Shown one piece after another: positions 16,191 through 25,085 of a DNA stretch of 64,000 nt. The stretch comes from Propionibacteriaceae bacterium (GTDB taxonomy: Bacteria; Actinomycetota; Actinomycetes; Propionibacteriales; Propionibacteriaceae), in contig JAPUEL010000096.1 of NCBI GenBank assembly GCA_027492545.1, positions 1-64,000 of the forward strand, given 5' to 3'. Below the pieces are notes generated by a model that had not been told where the DNA came from, did not search any database, and saw only the letters and a list, made by a program, of their open reading frames with translations. Numbering within the stretch: position 1 is the first letter of the stretch; each line of letters opens with the position of its first letter. The position numbers were made by a program, and so were the translations under genes.

Positions 16191-18971
16191 TCAGTGGGTG
16201 GCGAGCAGCTCCGCCAACGACATCGAGGACCGGCCGGCCAGGGAGGTCAGCTGGGTCTGGCAGCTGAATCCGTCCGCCAGCACGATCGCGTCCGGGTGGG
16301 CCTCGACGGCGGGCCCCAGGTCGTGCTCGAACACGGCCACGCTCACGTCGTGGTGCCCGCGCTCCACGCCGAAGTTGCCGGCCAGCCCGCAGCAGCCGCC
16401 CACCGCGACCAGTGTGGCCCCCGTGGACTCGATCAGAGCCCGGTCCTTCGCCCAGCCGATGACCGAGGCGTGGTGGCAGTGCGGCTGCGCGACGATGGTG
16501 TGCCCGGACAGGTCCGGGGCGCGGAAGTCGGCGTCGGCGGCGAGGAACTCTGCCAGGGTCAGCACCGCGCCGTCGAGTGCGGCCACGTTCGCATCCCGGG
16601 GAAGCAACTCGGGGGCGTCGCTGCGCCACACCGCAGTGCAGGACGGTTCGACGCCGACGATCGGCACCCCGTCGCGCACATAGGGGGCCAGGACGGCCGC
16701 GGCGGCGGTGAGCTGACGGCGGGCGCCGTCGAGCTGGCCGGTGGAGATCCACGTGAGCCCGCAGCAGGCATTCTCCTTCAGGACCTCGGGCTCATAGCCG
16801 AGGCGGACCAGCACCTGCACCATGGCCGCGAACGAGTTCGACTCGAAGCAGTCCGAGAAGGAGTCCACCCAGATCAGCACGCGCCCCTTGGAGCCGGCCG
16901 GCACAGCGGGCATCCGGCTCCGGGCGCTGCGGTTGGCGAATCTGGGAATGTCGCGGCGGGCGTCCACCCCGGCGCCCCACCTCAGCAGCCGGCCGAGACC
17001 CGGGGCCTTGCCCACCACGTTGACCAGTGAACCCAGCCCGGGGACGGTGGTGATGAGGCGCCCCCAGCGTGGCAGCCAGCCGAGCGCGTAGTGGTTGCGC
17101 GGCCGCAGCCGGCCCTTGTACCGCTCATGGGTGACGCGCGCCTTGTAGGCGGCCATGTCGATGCCGGTGGGGCAGTCGCGCGCGCAACCCTTGCAGGAGA
17201 GGCAGAGGTCCAGGGCGGCGTGCACCTCGGGGGAGCGCCAGCCCTGGGTGATGAGGGAGCCGTTGACCATCTCCTGCAGGGCGCGGGCCCGGCCGCGCGT
17301 GGAGTCCTTCTCGTCCCTCGTCGCCTGGAAGCTGGGGCACATGACGCCGCCGGCGGCTGTGGTGTTGGCCAGGCACTTGCCCACCCCGCTGCACTGGTGC
17401 ACCTCCTCGACGAACTCGGCGTCCGACAGGGACAGCGGCGAGCGACTCGCCGCGACCATCCGAAGGTCCTGCTCGACCGGCGCCGGGTCCACCAGGACCC
17501 CGGGGTTGAGCAGGTTGCGCGGGTCGAAGATCTGCTTGACGCCGGCGAACAGCCCGATCGCGGCGGGGGAGTACATGTGCGGCAGCAGGGCCGATCGCGC
17601 GCGGCCGTCGCCGTGTTCGCCCGACATCGAGCCGCCGAATCCGGCCACGAGCGCGGCTGCCTCTTCGACGAAGGCGCGGTAACGCGCGGCGCCGTCGGGC
17701 TCGGTGAGCGGGAAGTCGATCCGGCAGTGCACGCACCCGTCGCCGAAGTGGCCGTAGGGCAGGCCGTGCAGGCCGTGCTTCGCGAGCAGGTCGTCGAACG
17801 CGCGCAGGTAGGCGCCGAGGTTCTCCGGCGGCACGGCCGCGTCCTCCCAGCCCCCGTAGGCGGGCTTGTCGAGGCTCACCCCGGCGAGGCCGGCACCGTC
17901 CGCGCGGATCTTCCACAGCTGCGCCGCCAGTGCCGGGTCGTCGACCACCCAGCCCTCGCCGGCCTTGGCGGCCCCGGCCAGGGCCTCGGCCCTCGCGCGG
18001 ACCTCGGCGGCGTCGTCGCCCACCACCTCGAGGAACATCCATCCGTCGCCGGCGGGCAGCGCGGGGACGGCGGCTGCGCCCGACTTCGCCACCACCACGT
18101 CCACGATCCGCCGGTCCAGGCCCTCGCACGCGGTGGGCCTGAAGCGCAGCAGGTTGGCGATGTCGTCTCCGGCGTCCGCCATCGTCGGGTAGCCGAGGGC
18201 CACCATGAGACGCTCGGGGGCGTCGGCCACGAGCCGCACCGTGGCGCGCACGATCACGCCGAGCGTCCCCTCGGTTCCGGCGAAGAACTTGGGGAGGTCG
18301 AACTTGCGCTCGGGCAGTAGGTGCTCCAGCGAGTAGCCGGAGACCTGGCGGGTGAAGCGGCCGAACTCGGTGCGGATGACCCCGAGGTTGGCCGCCACGA
18401 GAGAGCGCAGCTCGGGCACGTCGTCGGCGCCGAGGGTGAGGAGGTCGCCGTTGCCGGTGACGACGTCGAGGGAGACCACGTTGTCGGCCATCCGGCCGTA
18501 TCCCAGCGCCCTGGGGCCGCAGGCGTTGTTGCCGATCATCCCGCCGACGGTGCAGCGGTTCGAGGTGGACGGGTCCGGGCCGAGGCGCAGGCCGAACGGG
18601 CGGGCGGCGATCTGCAGCTGGTCCTGCACCACGCCGGGATCGATCACGGCGGTGCGCGTCTCGGGGTCGATCGAGTGGATCCGGGTGAGGTGCCGCGAGG
18701 TGTCGATCACCAGGCCGGGGCCGACGGCGTTGCCCGCGCACGAGGTGCCCGCTCCGCGGGCGGTGATGGGCGTGCCCGTCTCCAGCGCCGCCCGCACGAG
18801 GGTGACCAGCTCGTCGGTGGTGCGGGGGTGGGCCACCGCCTGCGGCGCGACGCGGTACAGGGAGGAATCGCTGGAATACAGGGCCCGAGTGAGGGTGGAG
18901 GCGTCGACGATCTCCGCGAGATCCCCGAGACGGTCGAGCAGGTCAGCGTGGGGCGCGGAGGTGGTGGTCAC
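16191..18971 (-). CDS. FAD-binding and 4Fe-4S dehydrogenase (D-lactate or 2-hydroxyacid type)
   Basis: About 926 residues joining a GlcD-like FAD domain to a GlcF-like iron-sulfur domain. The FAD part has PITARGAGTSCAGN and NRCTVGGMIGNNACGPRALGYG (the PP-loop region), and later GHFGDGCVHCRID and SGEHGDGRARS. The ferredoxin-like part has CSGVGKC and CLSCKGCARDCPTG, and the C-terminal CCG repeats appear as ENACCGLTW and GGCCGLAG. Enzymes of this layout oxidise D-lactate, glycolate or D-2-hydroxyglutarate and pass electrons to the quinone pool. I use GTG 18971, 5 bases after the MarR stop; longer readings run through the MarR gene. The exact substrate is not clear. Confidence 0.85.
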   Translation of the reverse strand: MTTTSAPHADLLDRLGDLAEIVDASTLTRALYSSDSSLYRVAPQAVAHPRTTDELVTLVRAALETGTPITARGAGTSCAGNAVGPGLVIDTSRHLTRIHSIDPETRTAVIDPGVVQDQLQIAARPFGLRLGPDPSTSNRCTVGGMIGNNACGPRALGYGRMADNVVSLDVVTGNGDLLTLGADDVPELRSLVAANLGVIRTEFGRFTRQVSGYSLEHLLPERKFDLPKFFAGTEGTLGVIVRATVRLVADAPERLMVALGYPTMADAGDDIANLLRFRPTACEGLDRRIVDVVVAKSGAAAVPALPAGDGWMFLEVVGDDAAEVRARAEALAGAAKAGEGWVVDDPALAAQLWKIRADGAGLAGVSLDKPAYGGWEDAAVPPENLGAYLRAFDDLLAKHGLHGLPYGHFGDGCVHCRIDFPLTEPDGAARYRAFVEEAAALVAGFGGSMSGEHGDGRARSALLPHMYSPAAIGLFAGVKQIFDPRNLLNPGVLVDPAPVEQDLRMVAASRSPLSLSDAEFVEEVHQCSGVGKCLANTTAAGGVMCPSFQATRDEKDSTRGRARALQEMVNGSLITQGWRSPEVHAALDLCLSCKGCARDCPTGIDMAAYKARVTHERYKGRLRPRNHYALGWLPRWGRLITTVPGLGSLVNVVGKAPGLGRLLRWGAGVDARRDIPRFANRSARSRMPAVPAGSKGRVLIWVDSFSDCFESNSFAAMVQVLVRLGYEPEVLKENACCGLTWISTGQLDGARRQLTAAAAVLAPYVRDGVPIVGVEPSCTAVWRSDAPELLPRDANVAALDGAVLTLAEFLAADADFRAPDLSGHTIVAQPHCHHASVIGWAKDRALIESTGATLVAVGGCCGLAGNFGVERGHHDVSVAVFEHDLGPAVEAHPDAIVLADGFSCQTQLTSLAGRSSMSLAELLATH

Positions 18972-18976
18972 CCGCC

Positions 18977-19432
18977 CTAGTCTGCCACGGCCAGCACGGC
19001 CGACATCGCGCGCCCGAGCGCAACGTAGTCCTCTGGTGACATGGCGTCGACGAACACCCGCCGCACCGAGTCCACGTGCGCCGGCGCCGCCTTCTTCAGC
19101 AGGTCGAAGCCCGCCTCGGTCATGGTGGCCTGGACGCCGCGACCGTCGGAGGCGCACGAGGTGCGCGTCACATACCCGGCCTGCTCCATGCGCTTGACCG
19201 TGTGGGTGAGGCGGGAGCGCGAGTGGCCGACGGCGGCCGCCAGCTCGCCCATGCGAATGGTATGGTCCGGTGATTCCGACATCCGCACGAGGAGTTCGTA
19301 CTCGGCGAGGCTCAGACCGAAGTCCCGCAGCGCCTCCTCGAGGTAGTCGTCGATGTGCGTCTTGGCCAGGAGATAGCTCCGCCAGACGCGCTGCTGGCTC
19401 TCGCTGAGCCACCCGTTCACTGGTTCGGACAT
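18977..19432 (-). CDS. MarR-family transcriptional regulator
   Basis: 151 residues. The winged helix DNA-binding core is residues about 40-105: LAEYELLVRMSESPDHTIRMGELAAAVGHSRSRLTHTVKRMEQAGYV, followed by the wing RTSCASDGRGVQATMTEAG, a classic MarR pattern. It lies directly upstream of the dehydrogenase gene with only a few bases between, so the two are one transcript. An AT-rich inverted repeat lies 18 bases upstream of its ATG. It also neighbours the divergent acyl-CoA ligase gene, which it might control too. Confidence 0.9.
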   Translation of the reverse strand: MSEPVNGWLSESQQRVWRSYLLAKTHIDDYLEEALRDFGLSLAEYELLVRMSESPDHTIRMGELAAAVGHSRSRLTHTVKRMEQAGYVTRTSCASDGRGVQATMTEAGFDLLKKAAPAHVDSVRRVFVDAMSPEDYVALGRAMSAVLAVAD

Positions 19433-19449
19433 TCCACCAGCGTAGCAGA

Positions 19450-19464
19450 TTGTTTAGGATTCAA
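19450..19464. promoter_or_regulatory. candidate MarR operator
   Basis: TTGTTTAGGATTCAA, a 15-bp imperfect palindrome (TTGnnT...AnnCAA), 18 nt upstream of the MarR ATG. It is an AT-rich island in a GC-rich region between divergent genes. The call rests on position and symmetry only. Confidence 0.35.
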
Positions 19465-19570
19465 GTACCCCCGGGGTGCCCCCGCGTGTGATGCGCCTCT
19501 GGCGCAAACCCCTATCCCCTCCTGCGGGCCCCCGATAGTCTTGGCGAAACGCCGAGGAAGGGACTGTCAC

Positions 19571-21406
19571 GTGGGCATTCGGGAAGAACTCTTGGAGAAG
19601 GCGGCCGACAACGTCGGTCACATGCTGCGGCGGCGCGTCGAGGCGACGCCCAACAAGCTGGCCTTCATGTACCCGGAGGGCGCCGTCGAGGGTCCCACCG
19701 CATGGGCGAAGCTGACGTGGCAGGAGACCAGCGACATCGTCGACCGCCTGGCCGCAGGCCTCCTCTCGCGAGGCCTCCAGTACGAGCAGCGCGTCGCGAT
19801 CTGTTCCAACACCAGGGTCGAGTGGATCTTCACGGATCTGGCGATCGCCCTCGCCGCAGGCGCCACCACGACGGTGTACCCCAACACGGCGGCCGGTGAC
19901 CTGCACTTCATCGTCAAGGACTCGGGCTCGGTCATCTTCGTCGCGGAGAACGCCGAACAGGTGGCGAAGCTCACCGATACGCCGGAGTTCGACGAGCAGG
20001 TGCACACCATCGTCGTGTTCGACACCACCGGCCTGACGCTGGACGACCGGATCATCTCGTTCCAGCACCTCAAGGAGGCCGGCGAGAGGTACCTCGCCGA
20101 GCACCCCACCGCCGTCGACGACGCGATCGCGAAGACCTCGCGCGACTCGCTGTCCACGCTGATCTACACCTCCGGCACCACCGGCCGGCCCAAGGGCGTC
20201 CGGCTCAACCACATGTCCTGGGTCTACGAGGGCGCAGCCACCAAGTACCTCGACATCATCGGGCCGGACGAGCTGCAGTACCTGTGGCTCCCGCTCAGCC
20301 ACGTCTTCGGCAAGGCCCTCATCGCAGTGCAGCTGGACTACGGCTTCGCGTCAGCGGTCGACGGGCGCATCGACAAGATCGTCGAGAACCTCGGCATCGT
20401 CAAGCCGTCGTTCATGTGTGGCGCCCCGCGCATCTTCGAGAAGGTGCGTGCCGCCGTGATGACGGGGTCCACCGGCCTCAAGGGCAGGATCGCGCGCTGG
20501 GCCTTCCATGTCGGCTACCAGTCCATCGACGACCGCCTCGCCGGGCGGCCCCTCACCGGCGCGCTGGGGTTGCAGTACAAGATCGCCGACAAGCTCGTCT
20601 TCTCGAAGCTCAAGGAGAAGCTGGGCGGCAACATCAAGTTCATGATCTCCGGCGCGGCGAAGCTCTCGCCGCAGGTCCAGCAGTGGTTCTACGGTGCGGG
20701 CATCCTCATCGTGGAGGGCTACGGCGCCACCGAGACCAGCGCCATCGCCGGCGTGGACCTGCCCAAGGACCCGCACTTCGGCACGGTCGGGCCCATCCTC
20801 CCCGGGATCGAGAAGAAGCTGGCCGACGACGGCGAGCTGCTGCTGCGTGGCCCCATCATCACCCCCGGCTATCACAATCTTCCCGAGGAGACGGCCGAGG
20901 CGATCGACGCCGACGGGTGGTACCACACGGGCGACATCGCGGAGATCACGCCCACCGGGCACCTCAAAATCACCGACCGCAAGAAGGACCTGTTCAAGAC
21001 CTCGGGCGGCAAGTTCGTCGCGCCACAGAAGGTGGAGAGCGCCATCCAGGCCAACATCCCGTACGTGGCGCAGTCGGTGGCCATCGGTGAGGGACGCAAG
21101 TACGTCTCGGCGCTGGTGGTGCTGGATCCGGTGATGCTGCAGAAGTGGGCGGACAAGCGGGATCTGGGCAACCTCAGCTATGCGGAGCTGAGCCAACGCC
21201 CGGAGATCAAGGCCTCGATTCAGAAGTGGATGGAGCGCGTCAACGCCAAGCTCGAGCGGTGGGAGACGGTCAAGCAGTTCGCCATCCTCGACCACGAGCT
21301 GACGGTCGACAATGCGGGCGTCACGCCCAACATGAAGATCCGCCGTTCCTTCGTCACGGAGAAGTATTCGGCCATCGTGGACTCGCTGTACCCGCAGGAA
21401 GACTGA
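19571..21406 (+). CDS. long-chain fatty acid-CoA ligase (AMP-forming)
   Basis: 611 residues. The adenylate-forming motif YTSGTTGRPKG is near residue 200, with VEGYGATETSA (A5), WYHTGD (A7) and TDRKKDLFKTSGGKF (A8-A10 region). These place it in the long-chain FACS group, which activates fatty acids with ATP and CoA. GTG start at 19571 follows AGGAAGG; upstream in-frame codons would extend into the MarR promoter region. The thioesterase gene follows with no gap (the GTG directly follows the TGA), so the two act on the same acyl-CoA pool. Confidence 0.92.
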   Translation: MGIREELLEKAADNVGHMLRRRVEATPNKLAFMYPEGAVEGPTAWAKLTWQETSDIVDRLAAGLLSRGLQYEQRVAICSNTRVEWIFTDLAIALAAGATTTVYPNTAAGDLHFIVKDSGSVIFVAENAEQVAKLTDTPEFDEQVHTIVVFDTTGLTLDDRIISFQHLKEAGERYLAEHPTAVDDAIAKTSRDSLSTLIYTSGTTGRPKGVRLNHMSWVYEGAATKYLDIIGPDELQYLWLPLSHVFGKALIAVQLDYGFASAVDGRIDKIVENLGIVKPSFMCGAPRIFEKVRAAVMTGSTGLKGRIARWAFHVGYQSIDDRLAGRPLTGALGLQYKIADKLVFSKLKEKLGGNIKFMISGAAKLSPQVQQWFYGAGILIVEGYGATETSAIAGVDLPKDPHFGTVGPILPGIEKKLADDGELLLRGPIITPGYHNLPEETAEAIDADGWYHTGDIAEITPTGHLKITDRKKDLFKTSGGKFVAPQKVESAIQANIPYVAQSVAIGEGRKYVSALVVLDPVMLQKWADKRDLGNLSYAELSQRPEIKASIQKWMERVNAKLERWETVKQFAILDHELTVDNAGVTPNMKIRRSFVTEKYSAIVDSLYPQED

Positions 21407-22252
21407 GTGTTCGAGGTCCGTTGCCCCCTGCGCTGGTCGGACCTGGACGCGCAGGGGCACGTCAACAACGCCATCATCGTCGACTACCTGCAGGAGGGCC
21501 GCGTGGCCTTCCTGCGCAGCGGGCCGGCGTCGCAGCTTCTGGACGACGGCGTCGTCGTGGTCGGGCACCAGATCGAGTACCGGCGCGCCATCGACTACTC
21601 GGACGACGGCGTCGAGGTGTTCCTCGGCGTCTCCGAACTCGGTGCCGCCCGGGTGGCGCTCTCCTACGAACTGCGTCAGGACGGTGAGCTGGCGGTGGTC
21701 GCCAGGACGCTGCTGTGTCCGTTCGACTTCGAGGGCCAGGCGCCGACGCGGATCAGGCCGGAGTACCGGCCGTTCTTCGAGTCCCACCGCGTGGAGGCCG
21801 AGCCGATGAGGCCGCTGGTGGCGCCGTCAGTCGAGGGTCGCGGGACGGCGGTGCCGCTGCCGGTCCGTTGGACGGACCTCGACTCCTACGGCCACATCAA
21901 CAACGCCAAGGTGTTCGACTACCTGCAGCAGGCGCGCATCACCGCGACCACGCTGTGGGACCCGGACATGGCCCGTGTCGGGTCGTCCGGCAGCCGCCAC
22001 CTGTGGCTGGTGGCCCGCCAGGACGTGGACTACGTGGCCCAGATGGACCACCGGATGCACCCGTACGAGGTGAGGGTCGCCCCGGTGGCGCTGGGGTCGT
22101 CGTCGATCACCCTGGCCGCCGAGATCGTCGACCCTGCCGACGGCACGCTCTTCGTCCGCGGCCGCACGGTCCTGGTGTGCGCGGACCTCGACGGCAGGAA
22201 GACGCCGCTCGACGACGCCACCAGAGGCCGGCTCGAGCCACACCTCCTCTGA
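21407..22252 (+). CDS. acyl-CoA thioesterase, double hotdog
   Basis: 281 residues made of two 4-hydroxybenzoyl-CoA-thioesterase-like hotdog domains. The same signature occurs twice: RWSDLDAQGHVNNAIIVDYLQ (residues 9-29) and RWTDLDSYGHINNAKVFDYLQ (about 150-170), each with the catalytic Asp of the D-x-x-G-H-x-N-N motif. It hydrolyses acyl-CoA, so it opposes or balances the ligase encoded directly upstream. GTG 21407 immediately follows the ligase TGA. A hairpin-bearing tandem repeat follows 17 bases after the stop. Confidence 0.88.
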   Translation: MFEVRCPLRWSDLDAQGHVNNAIIVDYLQEGRVAFLRSGPASQLLDDGVVVVGHQIEYRRAIDYSDDGVEVFLGVSELGAARVALSYELRQDGELAVVARTLLCPFDFEGQAPTRIRPEYRPFFESHRVEAEPMRPLVAPSVEGRGTAVPLPVRWTDLDSYGHINNAKVFDYLQQARITATTLWDPDMARVGSSGSRHLWLVARQDVDYVAQMDHRMHPYEVRVAPVALGSSSITLAAEIVDPADGTLFVRGRTVLVCADLDGRKTPLDDATRGRLEPHLL

Positions 22253-22269
22253 CCCGTGCCCCGCCAGGA

Positions 22270-22345
22270 GCGTTGAGCCGGACACGGCTCTCGCGGGAGG
22301 GCGTTGAGCCGGACACGGCTCTCGCGGGAGGGCGTTGAGCCGGAC
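22270..22345 (+). repeat. 31-bp tandem repeat, two full copies and a partial third, each with an internal hairpin
   Basis: Copies at 22270-22300 and 22301-22331 are identical, and a third copy is truncated after 14 bases (22332-22345). Each full unit contains GAGCCG-GACA-CGGCTC, a 6-bp stem hairpin. Position after the thioesterase gene suggests a duplicated terminator-like stem, but there is no T-run. Confidence 0.85.
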
Positions 22346-22416
22346 TTCGGAGTCAACCGCCGGATCCCAGCTTTTGAACGTTAAAGGCGCCGCGAGTCCG
22401 AAATCGTGCTCAACGC
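22332..22416. repeat. imperfect inverted repeat upstream of araA
   Basis: The arm 22332-22354 (GCGTTGAGCCGGACTTCGG...) and the arm 22394-22416 are inverted copies matching at 19 of 23 positions, 39 bases apart. The left arm begins with the same GCGTTGAGC as the 31-bp tandem units, so the whole 22270-22416 block looks like one repeat family. The candidate upstream ara operator lies in the loop. Confidence 0.7.
22372..22387. promoter_or_regulatory. second, weaker LacI-type operator candidate upstream of araA
   Basis: TTTTGAACGTTAAAGG holds the GAACGTT core of the strong palindrome downstream. Its centre is 105 bp from the centre of that site, which is ten helical turns, so a looped repressor complex is possible. 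Confidence 0.4.
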
Positions 22417-22448
22417 GGCGGGGTGGACGGGTCGGGCGGGCCGTGGGG

Positions 22449-22491
22449 TGGACAAGAGGGCCCGGAGGACCGTAATCTGTGAACGTTCACA
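22449..22491 (+). promoter_or_regulatory. araA promoter with overlapping LacI-family operator
   Basis: -35 TGGACA (22449-22454), 18-bp spacer, -10 TAATCT (22473-22478). A perfect 14-bp palindrome TGTGAACGTTCACA (22478-22491) begins on the last base of the -10 and covers the likely transcription start. This placement predicts repression, and the LacI gene immediately after araA is the obvious candidate regulator. Confidence 0.75.
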
Positions 22492-22555
22492 TCGGTGAGG
22501 CCGTGCCATCGACGGCTGGCCTGGGCCGGAAGCGAAGATCCCTCAAGGAGAACCC

Positions 22556-24064
22556 ATGGAAAGCCCCTTCGTCGGCAAGGAGATCTGGTTCCTCACCGGG
22601 TCCCAGGACCTCTACGGCCCCGAGACTCTGGATCAGGTCACCGCACAGTCCCAGGGGGTGGCGGCGCTCCTCGACGGGGCCGAGTCCATCCCCGTGTCCA
22701 TCGTCCACCGCCCCACGCTCAAGGACCGCGACGCGATCCGCGCCGAGATGCTGGCCGCCAACGCGGACCCGAGCTGCATCGGCGTTATCACCTGGATGCA
22801 CACCTTCTCGCCGGCCAAGATGTGGATCCTCGGCCTCGCCGCCCTGGACAAGCCGATGCTGCACCTGCACACCCAGGCCTCGATGGGCCTGCCGTGGGAC
22901 ACCATCGACATGGACTACATGAACCTCAACCAGTCCGCGCACGGCGACCGCGAGTTCGCCTACATCGCGTCGCGGCTGGGCAAGGCCAGGCGCACCGTCG
23001 TCGGCCACGCGTCTACCGCGCCCGTGCAGGAGAAGATCGGCACCTGGGCCCGCGCGGCCGCCGGCTGGGACTCCCTCCACAACACCAAGCTGGCCCGCTT
23101 CGGCGACAACATGCGCAACGTTGCTGTCACCGAGGGTGACAAGACCGAGGCCGAGCTGCGCCTCGGCGTCTCCGTCAACACCTGGGGCGTCAACGACCTG
23201 GTGGCCGCCGTCACCGCCGTCTCCGACGAGGCCGTCGACGCACTGGTGGCCGAGTACGAGGAGCTCTACGACGTCGTCCCCGAGCTCCGCAAGGGCGGCG
23301 ATCGTCACGAGTCGCTGCGCTACGGGGCACGCCAGGAGCTGGGCATGCGGAGCTTCCTGGAGGCCGGAAAGTTCGGCGCCTTCACCACCAACTTCGAGGA
23401 CCTCGGCGGGCTCAAGCAGCTCCCCGGCCTCGCCGTCCAGCGCCTGATGGCAGAGGGCTACGGCTTCGGCGCCGAGGGCGACTGGAAGACCGCGATCCTG
23501 GTGCGTCTGGCCAAGGTGATGGGCTACGGCCTCCCCGGTGGGGCGTCGCTGATGGAGGACTACTGCTACGAGATGACGCCGGGCAAGGAGAAGATCCTCG
23601 GCGCCCACATGCTCGAGGTCTGCCCCAGCCTCACCACGTCCAAGCCCAAGCTCGAGATCCACGCGCTCGGCATCGGGGACCGCGAGGATCCGGTGCGCCT
23701 GGTCTTCGACGCCGACGCCGGGCCAGCCCTCGTCGTGGCCATGGCGGACATGCGTGAGCGCTTCCGCCTCACCATGAACATCGTCACGAACGTGGAGCCC
23801 GACGCCCCGCTGCCGAACCTCCCCGTGGCCCGCGCCGTCTGGGAGCCCGCTCCCGATTTCGCCACCTCGGCCGAGTGCTGGCTGATCTCCGGCGCGGCGC
23901 ACCACACCGCGATGTCGACGGCCACCACCCGCGAGATGTGGGAGGACTTCGCCGAGATCGCAGGCATGGAACTGGCCATCATCGACGAGACCACCACCGC
24001 CCGCGGCTTCGCGCAGGAGCGCCGCCTTGAGCAGGTCTACCACCGGCTCACCCAGGGCGTCTGA
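22556..24064 (+). CDS. araA: L-arabinose isomerase
   Basis: 502 residues, the size of AraA. It interconverts L-arabinose and L-ribulose with Mn2+. Family segments are [13 protein letters not shown] at the N terminus, [13 protein letters not shown] (about 80-92), HLHTQ, the long conserved VNDLV and [17 protein letters not shown] part, and [15 protein letters not shown] near residue 305. The ATG is preceded by AAGGAG. The promoter overlaps a perfect palindrome, and a LacI-type regulator follows 4 bases after the stop. araB and araD are not in this window, so the rest of the pathway is encoded elsewhere. Confidence 0.96.
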   Translation: MESPFVGKEIWFLTGSQDLYGPETLDQVTAQSQGVAALLDGAESIPVSIVHRPTLKDRDAIRAEMLAANADPSCIGVITWMHTFSPAKMWILGLAALDKPMLHLHTQASMGLPWDTIDMDYMNLNQSAHGDREFAYIASRLGKARRTVVGHASTAPVQEKIGTWARAAAGWDSLHNTKLARFGDNMRNVAVTEGDKTEAELRLGVSVNTWGVNDLVAAVTAVSDEAVDALVAEYEELYDVVPELRKGGDRHESLRYGARQELGMRSFLEAGKFGAFTTNFEDLGGLKQLPGLAVQRLMAEGYGFGAEGDWKTAILVRLAKVMGYGLPGGASLMEDYCYEMTPGKEKILGAHMLEVCPSLTTSKPKLEIHALGIGDREDPVRLVFDADAGPALVVAMADMRERFRLTMNIVTNVEPDAPLPNLPVARAVWEPAPDFATSAECWLISGAAHHTAMSTATTREMWEDFAEIAGMELAIIDETTTARGFAQERRLEQVYHRLTQGV

Positions 24065-24068
24065 GCCG

Positions 24069-25082
24069 GTGTCCCGAGGGGGTCGGGCCGCCGCCCGGCC
24101 CCCCGGGATGATCGCCGTGGCCCGTCTGGCGGGTGTGTCCCACCAGACGGTGTCGCGGGTCATCAACTCGCCGGAGACGGTCCGCCCGGAGACCCGCGAG
24201 CGCGTCGAGGCGGCCATCGCCGAGTTGGGCTACGTCCGCAACCTCGCGGCGCGGACCCTGATCACGCAGCAGACCGCCCTCCTGGGGGTGGTCTGGACCG
24301 GCTCCGGCTTCGTCGGGCCCTCCGGCACCGTCGCCGGGATCGAGGTGGCCGCCAGGGCCGCCGGCTACTCGACGCTCGTCGCGGCGCTGGAGAACCCCGA
24401 CGACGACGAGGTGGCCCAGGTGTTCAAGGGCTTCCGCGACCGCGGCGTCGAGGGCATCGCCATCGTCGCCCCGCACGAGCGGATGGCGAGGCTCACCCGA
24501 GAGCACAGCATCGGGATTCCGACGGTGCTGATGGCCGACACGGCCCCCACCGACGGCTGCCACGTCGTGACCGTCGACCAGCGCATGGGCGGCCGCATGG
24601 CCACCGAGCACCTGGTCGAGCGCGGCTGCCGCACCGTGGCGCACATCTCCGGCCCCCTGGACTGGTTCGACGCCCGGGAGCGCATCTCGGGCTGGCGCGA
24701 CGCCCTCGTGGACGCCGGGCTGCCCGTGCCCGAGGTGATCGTCGGGGACTGGTCCGCCGAGTCCGGATACGCGGCGGCGCAGCGGATGCTCGACGAGGGT
24801 GCCCTGCCGGACGCGGTGTTCTGTGGCAACGACGCCATCGCCCTGGGTCTCATGGCGGGGTTGCGTGACGCGAGCGTCGACGTGCCGGGGCGGGTGAGCG
24901 TGGTGGGCTACGACGATTCGATCGGCGCCGCCTTCTTCGCCCCGCCGCTGACCACCGTCGCGCAGCCGTTCAAGGAACTGGGCGGCGCCTGTGTGGACGT
25001 GCTCGTGGCGGCCATCCGGGGTGACGCACCAGCGCGCACGGAGCTCGCCCCCGAGCTGCGCGTGCGCCGGAGCGTCCGCTGA
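24069..25082 (+). CDS. LacI-family regulator, probably of arabinose genes
   Basis: 337 residues. The helix-turn-helix is residues about 15-40 (VARLAGVSHQTVSRVINSP), the hinge helix ends at NLAARTL, and the effector domain is of the periplasmic-binding-protein fold (GTVAGIEVAARAAGYSTLV, AVFCGNDAIALGLMAGL, VSVVGYDDS). I use GTG 24069, right after the araA stop, which makes it co-transcribed with araA. The palindrome covering the araA promoter is of LacI type, so autoregulated repression is likely. Effector is presumably an arabinose derivative. A few extra residues (SRGGRAAARPPGM) precede the helix-turn-helix. Confidence 0.85.
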   Translation: MSRGGRAAARPPGMIAVARLAGVSHQTVSRVINSPETVRPETRERVEAAIAELGYVRNLAARTLITQQTALLGVVWTGSGFVGPSGTVAGIEVAARAAGYSTLVAALENPDDDEVAQVFKGFRDRGVEGIAIVAPHERMARLTREHSIGIPTVLMADTAPTDGCHVVTVDQRMGGRMATEHLVERGCRTVAHISGPLDWFDARERISGWRDALVDAGLPVPEVIVGDWSAESGYAAAQRMLDEGALPDAVFCGNDAIALGLMAGLRDASVDVPGRVSVVGYDDSIGAAFFAPPLTTVAQPFKELGGACVDVLVAAIRGDAPARTELAPELRVRRSVR

Positions 25083-25085
25083 GCA

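Noticed and set aside
18972..19412. N-terminal extension of the FAD/Fe-S dehydrogenase reading
   Set aside because: The extra residues overlap the MarR gene and are low-complexity; the FAD domain starts after GTG 18971.
22270..22416. CRISPR array
   Set aside because: The units abut with no spacers, and there are only two and a half copies; they form a hairpin tandem repeat.
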